From the NCBI RefSeq assembly GCF_001509475.1, contig NZ_LLZG01000077.1, positions 1 through 13,586 on the forward strand: a stretch of 13,586 bases of DNA, in the 5' to 3' direction. Of the stretch, positions 13,355 through 13,586 are shown in pieces. The notes under the pieces were generated by a model. That model saw only the letters and a program-made list of their open reading frames with translations. It had not been told where the DNA came from and made no database searches. Every line of letters starts with the position of its first letter. The stretch's first letter is position 1. The translations under genes were made by a program, and so were the position numbers. This DNA is from Streptomyces regalis. GTDB taxonomy: Bacteria; Actinomycetota; Actinomycetes; Streptomycetales; Streptomycetaceae.

Positions 13355-13586
13355 ATGCCCCGCCGCCACATCCGAGTGACCGGCGCCCCCGAGGCCCCCC
13401 TCCGGACCGCCCTCACCGCACTGCGTACCGAACTCGGCGTCTCCGGTACCTTCCCCGCCGAGGTGCTCGCCGAGGCCGAGCGGGCCGCGAAGGCCCCCCC
13501 CCTCCCCCCCCCAGGCGCCACCACCATCCCCCTCTTCACCATCCACCCTCCCCCCCCCCCCCACCTCCACCAAGGGGAGCCCCCCT
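13355..13586 (+). CDS. RNB-domain ribonuclease (RNase II/R-like), N-terminal fragment, 3'-truncated
   Basis: The first 45 or so residues (MPRRHIRVTGAPEAPLRTAL, then TELGVSGTFPAEVLAEAERAA) match, from memory, the start of the Streptomyces RNB-domain exoribonuclease usually found beside yaaA; these enzymes degrade RNA 3' to 5'. The frame stays open to the window end. From about codon 47 the reading becomes proline-rich, but a damaged version of the conserved RNB entry segment (IPLFTIHPPPPPHLHQ in place of an FTIDPPTSTDLDQ-like motif) can still be made out. The catalytic Asp codons read CAC instead of GAC. This looks like poor end-of-contig sequence rather than a real mutant gene. The start is ATG at 13355, probably leaderless. 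Confidence 0.72.
   Translation, partial: MPRRHIRVTGAPEAPLRTALTALRTELGVSGTFPAEVLAEAERAAKAPPLPPPGATTIPLFTIHPPPPPHLHQGEPP
13494..13586. other. likely low-quality contig-end sequence with C runs
   Basis: C runs of 9 (13494-13502), 9 (13504-13512) and 13 (13550-13562) interrupt an otherwise normal RNB coding sequence. The changes replace other bases with C while the reading frame is kept. This suggests miscalls rather than biology. Confidence 0.75.

Noticed and set aside
13494..13562. Poly-C tracts as phase-variable repeats in a ribonuclease gene
   Set aside because: They coincide with loss of conserved residues and the contig end, and the frame is not shifted; sequencing error is the simpler explanation.
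1..13586. CRISPR array, insertion sequence, prophage, integrative element or biosynthetic gene cluster
   Set aside because: There are no regularly spaced repeats, transposase or integrase motifs, terminal inverted repeats, tRNA attachment site, or synthase domains.

Overview
The window looks like chromosomal DNA of a Streptomyces or close relative. GC is very high, codons end mostly in G or C, and starts are often GTG with GA-rich ribosome sites. The gene order nif3-like / zinc-ribbon / RNase HI-phosphatase, followed by convergent eda and yaaA, is a familiar actinobacterial arrangement; the first three match, as I recall them, Mycobacterium tuberculosis Rv2230c-Rv2229c-Rv2228c and Streptomyces coelicolor SCO2299 with its neighbours. 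I see no tRNA, rRNA, CRISPR array, insertion sequence, phage gene or antibiotic cluster.

Left part (1-3335): the 3' part of a DHA2-type MFS efflux gene, a SigE-family ECF sigma factor and an overlapping gene for a single-pass membrane protein that is probably its partner. Convergent to these lie a LuxR/NarL response regulator without a kinase and a small two-helix membrane protein. From 3336 to 3998 there is about 660 bp with no believable gene; it contains a 14-bp hairpin just upstream of the next operon.

Middle part (3999-8510): a three-gene operon encodes a MaoC/hydratase-2 enoyl-CoA hydratase, a zinc alcohol dehydrogenase and an HSD17B4-like short-chain dehydrogenase. Together they look like a beta-oxidation or lipid/alcohol catabolic module. 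It ends at a perfect 15-bp hairpin terminator, shared with an oppositely directed 54-aa basic protein gene. A 402-aa protein of unknown function follows on the minus strand.

Right part (8754-13586): a tightly coupled operon of Nif3-like metal protein, coiled-coil zinc-ribbon protein (apparent CTG start) and bifunctional RNase HI/histidine phosphatase. Its last gene overlaps the convergent eda gene by 18 bp. A compact cluster of inverted and phased repeats sits upstream of eda. Then come yaaA and, divergently, the start of an RNB-domain ribonuclease gene. The last ~93 bases show C runs and G-to-C-like changes at conserved Asp codons, so they look like low-quality contig-end sequence.

I found no convincing new multi-gene system. 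The most useful leads are the eda-upstream repeat cluster, the hairpin before the MaoC operon, the CTG start, a set of candidate leaderless promoters, the response regulator paired with a small membrane protein, and the corrupted contig end.
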